Shown in pieces: positions 26,393 to 34,918 of a stretch of DNA of 64,000 nt (positions within the stretch are counted from its first letter, which is position 1; the number at the start of each line of letters is the position of its first letter). The stretch comes from Salinibius halmophilus (GTDB lineage: Bacteria; Pseudomonadota; Gammaproteobacteria; Pseudomonadales; Natronospirillaceae), in contig NZ_QPEP01000003.1 of assembly GCF_003577475.1 (NCBI RefSeq), forward strand, positions 1-64,000, read 5' to 3'. The notes beneath the pieces are model-generated. The model saw nothing but the letters and a program-made list of their open reading frames with translations, ran no database searches and was not told the DNA's origin. The position numbers were made by a program, and so were the translations under genes.

Positions 26393-26942
26393 TGGGCAAT
26401 GGCAGGTAAGCATACTAAATGGTGAAGCGACCACCATTCAATACGGAGACGATCGCGCCATCCGCCAAGGCGAGTTACTCAGCCCAGGCATGTTAATCAA
26501 CCTAAACGCTGGCACCATGATGATCCAAAATGGTGAACAGCAAGTATTGTTGATCGCTCCCAGCAAAATATCGGTCGCTTCTTTAGCACCTCTACAATTC
26601 GATCTAAACCATGGGCACATGATTGGTAACACCACATTAGCGGTTGATTCGCCTGTTGGTTTGCTAAATTTGCCCAACTCAACCTGGCGAGTTTATGGCG
26701 AAGCGGAACAACTGTATTTACTTTCCTATCATGAAACTACGCAATGGCAGCGCCGCGACTTGCGCAACAACGGATTTTTCTTAGCGGCAAATACGCCTTG
26801 GGCATTGTTCAATAATGGCGCTAATCAGCGGCTATCCCGCATGCCACCTAGTATTGATCGACAATTGTCACTGGCAATTGGTATCTCTGGAGATCGCCTT
26901 CAACACGATGATGCACTCGATCAAGCTCCACTACCTTGGTGA
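26346..26942 (+). CDS. Exported FecR-like protein of unknown function
   Basis: A 198-residue protein with signal peptide LLWLLVCVCSVANG. The mature sequence (GEATTIQYGDDRAIRQGELL...GTMMIQNGEQQVLLIAPSKISVASL) resembles the beta-strand pattern of FecR periplasmic domains, in which a short repeat sets threshold-like strands. No ECF sigma factor or TonB receptor is adjacent, so signalling is not implied. ATG 26346 lies at the base of the signal peptide; an upstream non-ATG start adds 11 polar residues. It overlaps the previous gene by 47 bases, suggesting the acyltransferase and two exported proteins form one unit. Confidence 0.65.
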   Translation: MKPLLWLLVCVCSVANGQWQVSILNGEATTIQYGDDRAIRQGELLSPGMLINLNAGTMMIQNGEQQVLLIAPSKISVASLAPLQFDLNHGHMIGNTTLAVDSPVGLLNLPNSTWRVYGEAEQLYLLSYHETTQWQRRDLRNNGFFLAANTPWALFNNGANQRLSRMPPSIDRQLSLAIGISGDRLQHDDALDQAPLPW

Positions 26943-27052
26943 CTTGTATTTTATGCTTGGCTGAATGCCTATGGCTTACGTCATGGCGAGGGGTTAGCAA
27001 TTGCGGTATGGTTGCGCCAGTTAAATTGGATTGTTCAACTTAGGAATGCACC

Positions 27053-27574
27053 ATGAGTGAAAGACCCTCTTCTTTTGATAAAGAACAGCTATTAGAGTGC
27101 GGTTATGGCCGTATGTTCGGTGAGGGCAACGCGCAATTGCCAGTTGGCAACATGCTAATGCTTGACCGTATTGCCCATATTTCTACCGAAGGTGGTGCTT
27201 ACGGCAAGGGCGAAATTCGCGCTGAGTTAGATATCAACCCAGATCTATGGTTCTTTGAATGCCATTTCCCTGGCGACCCTGTGATGCCAGGTTGTTTAGG
27301 CCTAGATGCGCTTTGGCAATTGGTTGGTTTTTTCCTAGGCTGGAAAGGCAACCCTGGTAAAGGTCGCGCCCTTGGGGTTGGTGAGCTAAAGTTCACGGGA
27401 CAGGTATTGCCAACGGCGAAAAAAGTTGAGTACCGTTTGAACATCAAACGAGTGATCGAGCGCAAGTTGGTGATGGGCATCGCTGATGGTGAACTACTTT
27501 GCGACGGTGAAGTGATTTATACGGCAAAAGATTTACGAGTAGGTTTGTTCCAAGCCGGCCAAATGGGAGGCTAA
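27053..27574 (+). CDS. fabA: 3-hydroxydecanoyl-ACP dehydratase/isomerase FabA
   Basis: FabA dehydrates 3-hydroxydecanoyl-ACP and isomerises the trans-2 to the cis-3 product, starting unsaturated fatty acid synthesis. The 173-residue protein has catalytic His71 in [17 protein letters not shown] and Asp85, matching H70/D84 of E. coli. fabB follows after six bases, so both are one operon. The upstream 110 bases contain no FabR or FadR site I can recognise. Confidence 0.98.
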   Translation: MSERPSSFDKEQLLECGYGRMFGEGNAQLPVGNMLMLDRIAHISTEGGAYGKGEIRAELDINPDLWFFECHFPGDPVMPGCLGLDALWQLVGFFLGWKGNPGKGRALGVGELKFTGQVLPTAKKVEYRLNIKRVIERKLVMGIADGELLCDGEVIYTAKDLRVGLFQAGQMGG

Positions 27575-27580
27575 ACGCGT

Positions 27581-28810
27581 ATGCGTAGAGTGGTAATTAC
27601 TGGCATGGGCATCGTGAGTGCCCTAGGAAACAGCGCCAGTGCTGTAGCAGATTCATTGCGCAACATGCGCAGTGGCATCAAAGCAAACGAAACATATAAA
27701 GAAGTGGGGATGCGCAGCCATGTGAGCGCATCACCAGAAATCGACCTGAAAGAAGAAATTGATCGTAAAGCACTACGCTTTATGGGCGCGGCCGCGGGTT
27801 ACGCCTATGTCGCCATGCGTGATGCCATCAAGGATTCAGGCTTAACCGACGAGCAAGTGTCAAACTTCCGCACCGGTATTATCGCTGGTTCTGGTGGCGC
27901 AGCGTCCTCATCACAAGTCGAAGCAGCGGATATTTTACGCGAGCGTGGTATCAAGCGTGTAGGCCCTTACCGGGTAACACAAACCATGGGATCGACCGTT
28001 TCGGCTTGTTTGGCCACCGAGTTTAAAATCAAGGGTGTCAACTACTCCATCTCGTCTGCTTGTTCTACAAGTGCTCACTGTATTGGTAATGCCGTTGAGC
28101 AAATTCAACTAGGCAAGCAAGATATCGTGTTTGCGGGTGGCGGTGAAGAAGAGCATTACACCCTAAGCTCATTGTTTGATGCTATGGGTGCATTGTCGAC
28201 TAAGTACAATGACACACCAGAGAAAGCGTCACGCGCTTACGACGCGGATCGTGATGGTTTTGTGATCGCCGGTGGTGGTGGCATGTTAGTGCTTGAAGAT
28301 TACGAGCACGCCAAAGCACGCGGTGCGAAAATCTACGCCGAAGTCGTTGGCTATGGTGCCACATCGGATGGCTACAACATGGTAGCGCCAAGTGGTGAAG
28401 GTGCCGTGCGTTGTATGCAACAAGCGCTACAAGGCTTTGATGGCACCGATTACTCAAGCAAAGTGGACTACATCAACGCGCACGGTACGTCTACGCCAGC
28501 TGGTGACATCACCGAGCTAAACGCGGTGAAAGAAGTGTTTGGCGATGCCATGCCATTAATGGGCTCTACCAAGTCACTATCTGGTCACAGCCTAGGCGCT
28601 GCTGGCGTGCAAGAAGCGATTTACTCGCTGCTGATGATGGAGCAAGGGTTTGTTGCTGGCTCAGCTAACGTTGACAACCTCGACCCAGAAGCGGGTAATG
28701 CCAACATTATTACTGCTACCAAAGACTTACCCGTTGCTGTTGCCATGTCGAACAGCTTTGGCTTTGGTGGTACTAACGCAAGCTTAGTGATGGCAAAACT
28801 CGCCGACTAA
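27581..28810 (+). CDS. fabB: 3-oxoacyl-ACP synthase I FabB
   Basis: FabB condenses malonyl-ACP with acyl-ACP and is essential for elongating the cis-3 intermediate made by FabA. The 409-residue thiolase-fold protein has catalytic C161 (SSACSTSAH), H301 ([11 protein letters not shown]) and H336 ([11 protein letters not shown]), equivalent to C163/H298/H333 of E. coli. GGAGG within the fabA stop region serves as ribosome-binding site. Confidence 0.98.
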   Translation: MRRVVITGMGIVSALGNSASAVADSLRNMRSGIKANETYKEVGMRSHVSASPEIDLKEEIDRKALRFMGAAAGYAYVAMRDAIKDSGLTDEQVSNFRTGIIAGSGGAASSSQVEAADILRERGIKRVGPYRVTQTMGSTVSACLATEFKIKGVNYSISSACSTSAHCIGNAVEQIQLGKQDIVFAGGGEEEHYTLSSLFDAMGALSTKYNDTPEKASRAYDADRDGFVIAGGGGMLVLEDYEHAKARGAKIYAEVVGYGATSDGYNMVAPSGEGAVRCMQQALQGFDGTDYSSKVDYINAHGTSTPAGDITELNAVKEVFGDAMPLMGSTKSLSGHSLGAAGVQEAIYSLLMMEQGFVAGSANVDNLDPEAGNANIITATKDLPVAVAMSNSFGFGGTNASLVMAKLAD

Positions 28811-28817
28811 GCCTTGC

Positions 28818-28864
28818 TCTCCCTTGAATGATTTCTGATAGACTAGCGAAGCATTCAAGGGAGA
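28818..28864 (+). promoter_or_regulatory. 13-base inverted repeat masking the esterase ribosome-binding site
   Basis: TCTCCCTTGAATG (28818-28830) and CATTCAAGGGAGA (28852-28864) are perfect reverse complements with a 21-base loop. The right arm contains the GGGAGA ribosome-binding site of the esterase that starts at 28870. No T-run follows, so it is not a standard terminator on the plus strand. In RNA it would hide the ribosome-binding site, suggesting structure-based control or limited read-through translation from fabB. Confidence 0.5.
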
Positions 28865-28869
28865 AACCT

Positions 28870-29517
28870 ATGATTGAGCACATTTCTAAAACGCTAGGTA
28901 CAGGCACTAATCAAGCTGTCGTTATTTGGCTGCACGGGTTAGGGGCTAGTTGCCATGACTTTTTTGGCGTGCCCGAGCACTTAAGGTTACGCTCAGACTT
29001 GCGCGTAAACTTTATCTTCCCGCAAGCCCCTACCCGAGCCATTACCATCAACAATGGCTATCAAATGCCAGGCTGGTACGACATTCTATCGCTGGGGCTA
29101 GACAGAGAAACCAATGTTGAACATTTACGTGAATCTGCCGCTGCAATCCACCAATTAATCGACCAACAAGTAGCCCAAGGAGTTGCCCCAGAGCGCATTG
29201 CACTGATCGGCTTTAGCCAAGGTGGTGCTGTTTGTTATGAAACGGCGTTCCAAAGTGATCGGCCACTTGCAGGCATGATCGCACTGTCGACGTATCTGGC
29301 CAACGACTTACCAAACACGGTGCGGCCTTTGCCGGTAGAAATTCACCACGGCCAGCAAGACGATGTAGTGCCTTTTGAACTATCGCTGCGCGCCAAAGAA
29401 GCATTAAGCCAGCAGCACATACCAGTCACACACAAAACTTTTCAAGCCACCCATACCGTTGTGCCCGAGCAGTTAGAGGACATTAGCCAGTGGTTAAACA
29501 CGCATTTGGCGCGCTAG
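28870..29517 (+). CDS. Carboxylesterase/phospholipase-type alpha/beta hydrolase
   Basis: A 215-residue hydrolase of the carboxylesterase/acyl-protein-thioesterase-like family (PF02230). The nucleophile serine lies in GFSQGGA, the oxyanion region is WLHGLGASCHDF, the acid is in GQQDDVVP and the histidine in THTVVP. ATG 28870 follows GGGAGA; an upstream start at 28828 would read through the hairpin and is unlikely. Downstream it overlaps the VanZ gene by 28 bases. Confidence 0.9.
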   Translation: MIEHISKTLGTGTNQAVVIWLHGLGASCHDFFGVPEHLRLRSDLRVNFIFPQAPTRAITINNGYQMPGWYDILSLGLDRETNVEHLRESAAAIHQLIDQQVAQGVAPERIALIGFSQGGAVCYETAFQSDRPLAGMIALSTYLANDLPNTVRPLPVEIHHGQQDDVVPFELSLRAKEALSQQHIPVTHKTFQATHTVVPEQLEDISQWLNTHLAR

Positions 29518-29837
29518 CAACGCTTGCCAGCCTAGTTATATTGATTGCTTCGCTTTGGCCTGCCAGCGGCCCTGCTACGGGCAATGACAAAATTGATCAC
29601 TTACTCGCTTACGGGGCATTAATGCTGTTGTGGTACCTGTACTTTCGCAGCCACACCCTAACCAAGTTAGCCATAATTTGGCTCGGCGTCGTGGCGTATG
29701 GCGGGATAATTGAATTTTTACAGGGGCTGACCAGCTATAGATTTGCTAGTATTGCCGATATGATTGCCAACAGCGCAGGCGCTGGATTAATGCTGTTATT
29801 AATTCTTGGCTGGCTGCGCATAAGGAAACCTCAATGA
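29490..29837 (+). CDS. VanZ-like membrane protein
   Basis: A 115-residue protein with three to four membrane helices and the VanZ-like motif DKIDHLLAYGALMLLWY ... GGIIEFLQGLTSYRFASIADMIANSAGAGLM. VanZ is linked to low-level teicoplanin resistance; most relatives have no known role. Start is GTG 29490 with AGAGGA nine bases upstream. Overlaps the esterase by 28 bases and mgsA by four (ATGA). Confidence 0.85.
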   Translation: MVKHAFGALATLASLVILIASLWPASGPATGNDKIDHLLAYGALMLLWYLYFRSHTLTKLAIIWLGVVAYGGIIEFLQGLTSYRFASIADMIANSAGAGLMLLLILGWLRIRKPQ

Positions 29838-30280
29838 ATAAAAATGTTGCCTTAGTTGCACATGACAACAAAAAAGAAGAGCTCTGCTTGTGGGCGAAAA
29901 AGCATGAAGACAAGTTCAGCAAGCTAGGTATTTTTGCAACCGGCACGACGGGTCGTTTGTTGGAAAAAAGATTGGGCCGTCCAATTAATCGTCTGTTATC
30001 GGGCCCGCTAGGCGGCGATCAACAAATTGGTGCAAAGATTGCCGAAGGCGAAATTCACATGCTGATTTTCTTTTGGGACCCACTAGAGCCACAACCACAC
30101 GACCCAGACATCAAAGCCTTGTTGCGCATTGCAGCACTTTGGAACGTACCCGTTGCCTGTAATATCGCGTCGGCGGATTACATGATCGAATCACCACTGC
30201 TGCTAGACGACAATTATCAACCAACCGAACCCGACTTCAGCATTTACACTAATCGTGTAACCCCTGCAGAGGGCAACTAA
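29834..30280 (+). CDS. mgsA: Methylglyoxal synthase
   Basis: MgsA turns dihydroxyacetone phosphate into methylglyoxal plus phosphate, relieving sugar-phosphate stress. The 148-residue protein matches family length; ALVAHDNKKEEL at the start, the phosphate-binding ATGTTGRLL, SGPLGGDQQIGA with the catalytic Asp in GGD, and FFWDPLEPQPHDPDIKAL with conserved Asp and His are all present. Coupled to VanZ by a four-base overlap. A hairpin follows the stop. Confidence 0.97.
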   Translation: MNKNVALVAHDNKKEELCLWAKKHEDKFSKLGIFATGTTGRLLEKRLGRPINRLLSGPLGGDQQIGAKIAEGEIHMLIFFWDPLEPQPHDPDIKALLRIAALWNVPVACNIASADYMIESPLLLDDNYQPTEPDFSIYTNRVTPAEGN

Positions 30281-30288
30281 TTCGCCAA

Positions 30289-30320
30289 TGCCACTCACTG
30301 AGTGGCACCGTTCCCCTTTT
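30289..30320 (+). terminator. Probable terminator after mgsA
   Basis: TGCCACTCA/TGAGTGGCA form a 9-pair stem (30289-30307), followed by CCGTTCCCCTTTTCTTTT. The U-tract is interrupted and late, so it is a moderate candidate. The remaining bases to 30435 hold no gene that I can see. Confidence 0.5.
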
Positions 30321-30435
30321 CTTTTCGTACAGAGCTCAGCGTAAGACGATTTGGGCAACTACACTGCAAACAAAATGTAGATCTGCCCGTCAAAGCTGAA
30401 CGTACAGCGCTGTATTGAATAAAAGGAAAGGCCCC

Positions 30436-31635
30436 GTGAAAAAAATTCTTCGATTCGTTATACCCGTTGTAATTCTTGGTGTTGGCGCCCTGGCAGTTTT
30501 TTGGTCGGTTAGCGACGATGACAGCGACTCACCCGTTGCCGAAGTTGTGCCGGAAAACTTTGCGTTGGTCACCAGCACCGCTCCTGAAATCCAGTCGCTA
30601 TCTCCACAACTACTTAGTTGGGGAGAGATTACTGCCCCTAACTCAGCGCAGCTTAGCGCCAGCGTTGGCTCGGCGCGCATTGAACAGGTGTTGGTCAACC
30701 TAGGGGATCGAGTTAACGCAGGGCAACCACTAATTGAACTAGATACCAGCGATTTAGCTCTGCAAGCCGAACAACTACAGGCGCAAATAGACGAGCTTGC
30801 GGCCCAGCAGCAAGCCGTGCGCAACAAGTTAGCCATCGACGAACAAGCCTTAGAGCTCGAGCAAGCCCAGTTATCTGTGGCTGAAACCGAGGTGCGCCGC
30901 CTAACTCGCCTAGCCCAACAAGGCTTGGCGTCCGATAGCCAGCTTGAGCAAGCACAAAATCAACTGCGTGCCAGCCAAATTGCGGTTAACAATCGCCAGC
31001 TAGCAGTGAACAACGCCGAAACCGACTTGTTACGCTTTCGGGCGCAAAGTCGCAGGCTAAACTCTCAAGCACAAGGTATTGCTGAAGATATTGCTGACAG
31101 CACTATCACCGCCCCATTCGAGGGCCGAGTAGCGAGCTTAAATGCGAAAGTTGGTGAACGTGCCGGCACGGCAGCGCTGGCGCAAGTGGTTGGAGACGAT
31201 CGCAAACTGAGCACCTGGATCCCAGCCAAATATGCCAATAGTGATTTGGAAGGCATGATTTGGTTAGATGGCGAATCATTCGTGGCCTCACGGGTAAACA
31301 AAGGGGTTGCCGCCAACGCAGGTTCAATCGAAACAGAGCTAGTACTTGCCGGCAATGACAGCCTAACACCTGGGCGCTACGCGCAAGCGGTGCTGTCTTT
31401 ACCAGCCGTGGACGCCGTTGCCTTACCCGCTGCTGCGATCTACGGTAGCGGCTTGGTCTATCAAATCAGTGAAGGACAGCTTTACCCATCGGAAGTAAAC
31501 ATTATTGGCCGTAGAATGAATGATGGCGATGAGTGGGTACTGATCGATCCACTGGGCATTAAGTTCGAGGACCGCGTTCTCGTAACCCGCTTAGATGAAG
31601 CAGCCCCAGGCTTGCGGGTGAAGGAGGTTCAATAA
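30436..31635 (+). CDS. RND efflux periplasmic adaptor (membrane fusion protein)
   Basis: A 399-residue adaptor with an N-terminal membrane anchor (ILRFVIPVVILGVGALAVFW), a lipoyl half (SARIEQVLVNLGDRVNAGQPLIELD), a long glutamine-rich coiled-coil hairpin (LQAQIDELAAQQQAVRNKL...), the second lipoyl half (ADSTITAPFEGRVASLNAKVGERAG) and a beta-barrel domain. It links the RND pump to an outer-membrane channel, which is not encoded here. GTG 30436 follows AAAGGAAAGG; an upstream TTG is less likely. The stop TAA shares a base with the pump ATG. Confidence 0.93.
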   Translation: MKKILRFVIPVVILGVGALAVFWSVSDDDSDSPVAEVVPENFALVTSTAPEIQSLSPQLLSWGEITAPNSAQLSASVGSARIEQVLVNLGDRVNAGQPLIELDTSDLALQAEQLQAQIDELAAQQQAVRNKLAIDEQALELEQAQLSVAETEVRRLTRLAQQGLASDSQLEQAQNQLRASQIAVNNRQLAVNNAETDLLRFRAQSRRLNSQAQGIAEDIADSTITAPFEGRVASLNAKVGERAGTAALAQVVGDDRKLSTWIPAKYANSDLEGMIWLDGESFVASRVNKGVAANAGSIETELVLAGNDSLTPGRYAQAVLSLPAVDAVALPAAAIYGSGLVYQISEGQLYPSEVNIIGRRMNDGDEWVLIDPLGIKFEDRVLVTRLDEAAPGLRVKEVQ

Positions 31636-34600
31636 TGGAAGCCATTATTCGAAGTTTTGCCCAACACCGGATTGCTGCCAATGCCGTGATGGCGTTGGTA
31701 ATCATTGCAGGCTTGATTGCCCTAGACCGCATCAACGCAACGTTCTTTCCACGCTTTGACTTAGATATTGTCAACGTATCCGCCAACTGGCCTGGCGCGT
31801 CGGCAGAAGACGTGCAAGAGGGCTACGCGATTCCGCTGGAAGAAGAGGTATTCGCTCTTACCGAAGTCGCTGATGTAGATACCATTAGTTATGATGATGG
31901 CTTGCGCCTAACGGTCACGCTCGAAGACAATGTCGACAAAGATGACGCCCTCACGACCATTCGTGATGCCGTCAACCGGGTACCACGCCCAGATGGCGCC
32001 GAAGACCCAGAAGTTGAGTTTTTTGAAATTCCAGAGTCGGTTGCCAATGTCGTGATTTTTGGCGACGCCGACCTCACAGTAATGCGCCAATGGGCACAAA
32101 CGGCAGAGCGCACACTCGCGCAAGCAGGCTTGAGCCGAGTAGAAGTGATTGGCTTACCCGATGAAAGCTATGTGGGTCGCGTAAGCGCTGCCGACTTGCT
32201 GGAACGTGGTTTAACACCTCAGGCACTGGCTAACCAAATTGGCAGTGACAACATCTCAACGCCGGCCGGTAGCATTGGTGACCTTGGCATCGACCGCCAA
32301 CTTCGTATTGCCAATGAAGAAACAAACTTGTTGTCGCTGAGTAATCAGTCACTGTCTGATGAGCGCAACACGCGCATTGAAGACCTGGTTAACCTACGTG
32401 CTGAATATGACGACAGCCAAACACGCGTGCGCTATCAAGGTGTTACAGCCATTGAATTAGTGATCACTCGTGGCGAGCAAGATGACACCCTAGACATGGC
32501 TAATCGATTGCAGGCTTGGCAAGTCGAGTTTGAAGAAAGTTTACCGGCAGGTCTTGAGCTGGCGGTATACAACGAGACATGGAAGTTTGTACAAAGCCGT
32601 ATCAACATTATTTTGGAGAACGGCCTTGGCGGCTTACTGTTGGTGCTCATTGTACTATTCGTATTCTTAAATCACCGGATTGCATTTTGGGTGGCAGCAG
32701 GCATTCCAGTTGCTTTCTTGGGCACGCTCTTCTTCTTAGATTTGAATGGCGAAACTATTAACCAAATCAGCCTGTTTGGTTTCTTAATCGCGCTAGGTAT
32801 CGTCGTCGACGACGCCATTGTTGTGGCCGAAGATGCTTGGGCCCACGTTGAAGCGGGTGAGGAGCCTACCAATGCTGCCGTGGGTGCTGCCGTGCGCATG
32901 TTCCCAGCGGTACTGGCATCAAGTTTAACGACGATTGCCGCCTTTTTGCCGCTGTTGCTCGTAACAGGCCCGGGCGGTGCGTTCTCGAAGCCTATTCCTA
33001 TTGTAGTGATGATGGCCATTGCCGCGTCACTCATTGAGTGCTTCTTGATTTTGCCCGGCCACTTGGCCCACAGCTTGAAAAAGCGCAAGCAACGCAAACC
33101 TAATATCGTTCGCGTTAAAATTGAAAACTTTGTTAACTGGCTTCGTAACGGCCCAGTTCGCCGCGCGGCGGAGTACTCAGTCAACAATCGCATGGTGACC
33201 TATACCACGGCGATCGCACTGCTGGCGTTTTCCATCAGCTTGTTAGTAGGTGGCAAACTAAAGTTTGTTTTCCTACCGGCAATTGATGCACCCCAGCTAA
33301 CCCTAGCAGCTGAGTTTGCTGACGGCACCAGTCCCGCCAAAATTGAGGACTTTATGGCCGACGCATTAGATGGCTTACGTGCAGTAGAGGCATCGGCACC
33401 GCGTCCGTTTATTAACGAGATCGTTACCTTTTTAAATGATGGCTCGCCGTATTCGGCGCGGTTGGTCATTGAGCTTGATTCAAGCGCTGAGCGGCCGCTG
33501 TCGAACGACGAGATTGCTGCGCAGTGGCGTGAGCGAGTTCAGCGCCCAGATGGATTATTAAGCTATGAGTTGCGCTCGGCACAAATTGGCCCAGGCTCTA
33601 CCGAGCTGGCCATCCAAATAGCTGTCGATGACTTAGAGCAGCTGCGTGAAGCCAGTAATTGGCTGCAAAACGAGCTAGCGCTTGATGGTCGATTAATTGA
33701 AATTGACGACGATTTGCCAACCGGCTCAGATCAATGGTCGGTTACCCTTAAGCCAGATGCCAAGGCGCTGGGCTTGACCAACACCGACCTAGCAGGACAG
33801 CTGCGCAACCTAACTAATGGTGTCACCGCTCAAACCCTGCGCATTGATGGCCAAACACAAGGTGTAACGGTACAACTCAATGGCGAAGAAACCAGCACTT
33901 GGCTAGCCGTGTCGGCCATGCCGATCCTGCTACCTAATGGTGAGTATCGACCTTTGGGCGCTGTCGCAGACCTCAGTGCAGAAAGCCGTATTGCTCGCTT
34001 AAATCGCAAAGATGGACAACTGACTGCAGTAGTAACAGCTAACATCGCCAACGACACACTGTCACTGAGTGAGATTGGCGAGGAGCTAAAGCAAACCTTG
34101 CTACCAGAACTGGAAGCCCGTTTTGGCGTGGAAAGCAAACTAGGTGGCGACCAGGAACAACAAGCAGACTTTGTACGCGACGTGCAAATTGGCACGGTGG
34201 TTGGTCTCCTGTTGATCTTCGGCATCCTAGCCTGGGTATTTGAGTCGTGGAGCTGGCCGCTAGCGGTCATGTCGGTCATTCCATTTGCGCTAACCGGTGC
34301 ATTATTAGGCCATTGGCTGCTCGGTTTAGATTTCTCGATTCTATCGGTATACGGCATCTTTGGTTTATCGGGGATTATTATCAATGACTCCATTGTATTG
34401 ATAAGGTTCTATAAAGAGCTGCGAGAAAAAGGCTGGCACGTGCATGAGGCAATTATTGAAGCCACCACCATGCGCTTCCGCCCTGTAATCATTACCTCGC
34501 TCACAACGGTTAGTGGTTTGATTCCGCTGCTATTCGAATCATCATTCGATGCTCAGTTCCTAATTCCACTTGCCGCTGGTTTGGCCTTCGGTTTGCTGTA

Positions 34601-34694
34601 TGGCGTATTCCTGATCTTATTCATGGTCCCAGCCCTGCTTACCACCATCGAACGCTGGCGCGGCCAGCACGGCAAAACCCTAGAAACCGCATAA
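31635..34694 (+). CDS. RND (AcrB/MdtB-like) efflux pump permease
   Basis: A 1019-residue inner-membrane proton-driven pump with twelve expected helices in two halves, each with a large periplasmic loop. Motifs include the opening IRSFAQHRIAANAVMAL, the functional helix-4 segment GFLIALGIVVDDAIVVAEDAW with paired aspartates, and the matching second-half FGLSGIIINDSIVLIRFYKELRE. It belongs to a branch often annotated as general efflux RND; the substrate is unknown. Forms one operon with the adaptor. An intrinsic terminator follows at once. Confidence 0.94.
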   Translation: MEAIIRSFAQHRIAANAVMALVIIAGLIALDRINATFFPRFDLDIVNVSANWPGASAEDVQEGYAIPLEEEVFALTEVADVDTISYDDGLRLTVTLEDNVDKDDALTTIRDAVNRVPRPDGAEDPEVEFFEIPESVANVVIFGDADLTVMRQWAQTAERTLAQAGLSRVEVIGLPDESYVGRVSAADLLERGLTPQALANQIGSDNISTPAGSIGDLGIDRQLRIANEETNLLSLSNQSLSDERNTRIEDLVNLRAEYDDSQTRVRYQGVTAIELVITRGEQDDTLDMANRLQAWQVEFEESLPAGLELAVYNETWKFVQSRINIILENGLGGLLLVLIVLFVFLNHRIAFWVAAGIPVAFLGTLFFLDLNGETINQISLFGFLIALGIVVDDAIVVAEDAWAHVEAGEEPTNAAVGAAVRMFPAVLASSLTTIAAFLPLLLVTGPGGAFSKPIPIVVMMAIAASLIECFLILPGHLAHSLKKRKQRKPNIVRVKIENFVNWLRNGPVRRAAEYSVNNRMVTYTTAIALLAFSISLLVGGKLKFVFLPAIDAPQLTLAAEFADGTSPAKIEDFMADALDGLRAVEASAPRPFINEIVTFLNDGSPYSARLVIELDSSAERPLSNDEIAAQWRERVQRPDGLLSYELRSAQIGPGSTELAIQIAVDDLEQLREASNWLQNELALDGRLIEIDDDLPTGSDQWSVTLKPDAKALGLTNTDLAGQLRNLTNGVTAQTLRIDGQTQGVTVQLNGEETSTWLAVSAMPILLPNGEYRPLGAVADLSAESRIARLNRKDGQLTAVVTANIANDTLSLSEIGEELKQTLLPELEARFGVESKLGGDQEQQADFVRDVQIGTVVGLLLIFGILAWVFESWSWPLAVMSVIPFALTGALLGHWLLGLDFSILSVYGIFGLSGIIINDSIVLIRFYKELREKGWHVHEAIIEATTMRFRPVIITSLTTVSGLIPLLFESSFDAQFLIPLAAGLAFGLLYGVFLILFMVPALLTTIERWRGQHGKTLETA

Positions 34695-34700
34695 TGCAAA

Positions 34701-34726
34701 AGCGCCCGACAACGGGCGCTTTTTTT
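34701..34726 (+). terminator. Intrinsic terminator of the RND operon
   Basis: AGCGCCCG/CGGGCGCT stem with an ACAA loop followed by seven T, seven bases after the RND stop. Confidence 0.92.
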
Positions 34727-34732
34727 GGGCCA

Positions 34733-34853
34733 GTCATCCCCGAGTGGGTTTATCGGGGATCCAGTTTGCAAAACATGACACTGGCAACTAGATTCCCGCC
34801 TGCGCGGGAATGACCCATACAGTCATCCCCGAGTGGGTTTATCGGGGATCCAG
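34733..34853. repeat. Three class-2 hairpin repeats (GTC...CCAG / GTC...CTAG)
   Basis: Hairpins at 34733-34764 (+), 34788-34814 (-) and 34822-34853 (+). The first and third are copies with ATCCCCGA/TCGGGGAT stems; the middle one is inverted with an ATTCCCGC/GCGGGAAT stem. Short hairpins of this type, headed GTCA and ending in CTAG or CCAG, are common in intergenic DNA of many gammaproteobacteria. Confidence 0.82.
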
Positions 34854-34883
34854 TTTGCAGAACATGACTGTTTCAGGAACGTG

Positions 34884-34918
34884 GTTCCCAGCGCAAACAC
34901 AAACGCCTTGCAACCTAC
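34884..34918 (-). repeat. Degenerate REP element supplying the MscS-like stop codon
   Basis: Read on the minus strand it starts GTAGGTTGCA and ends GCGCTGGGAAC, a decayed GTTG-subtype REP. The TAG of its GTAG head is the stop codon (34915-34917) of the MscS-like gene. Confidence 0.6.
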
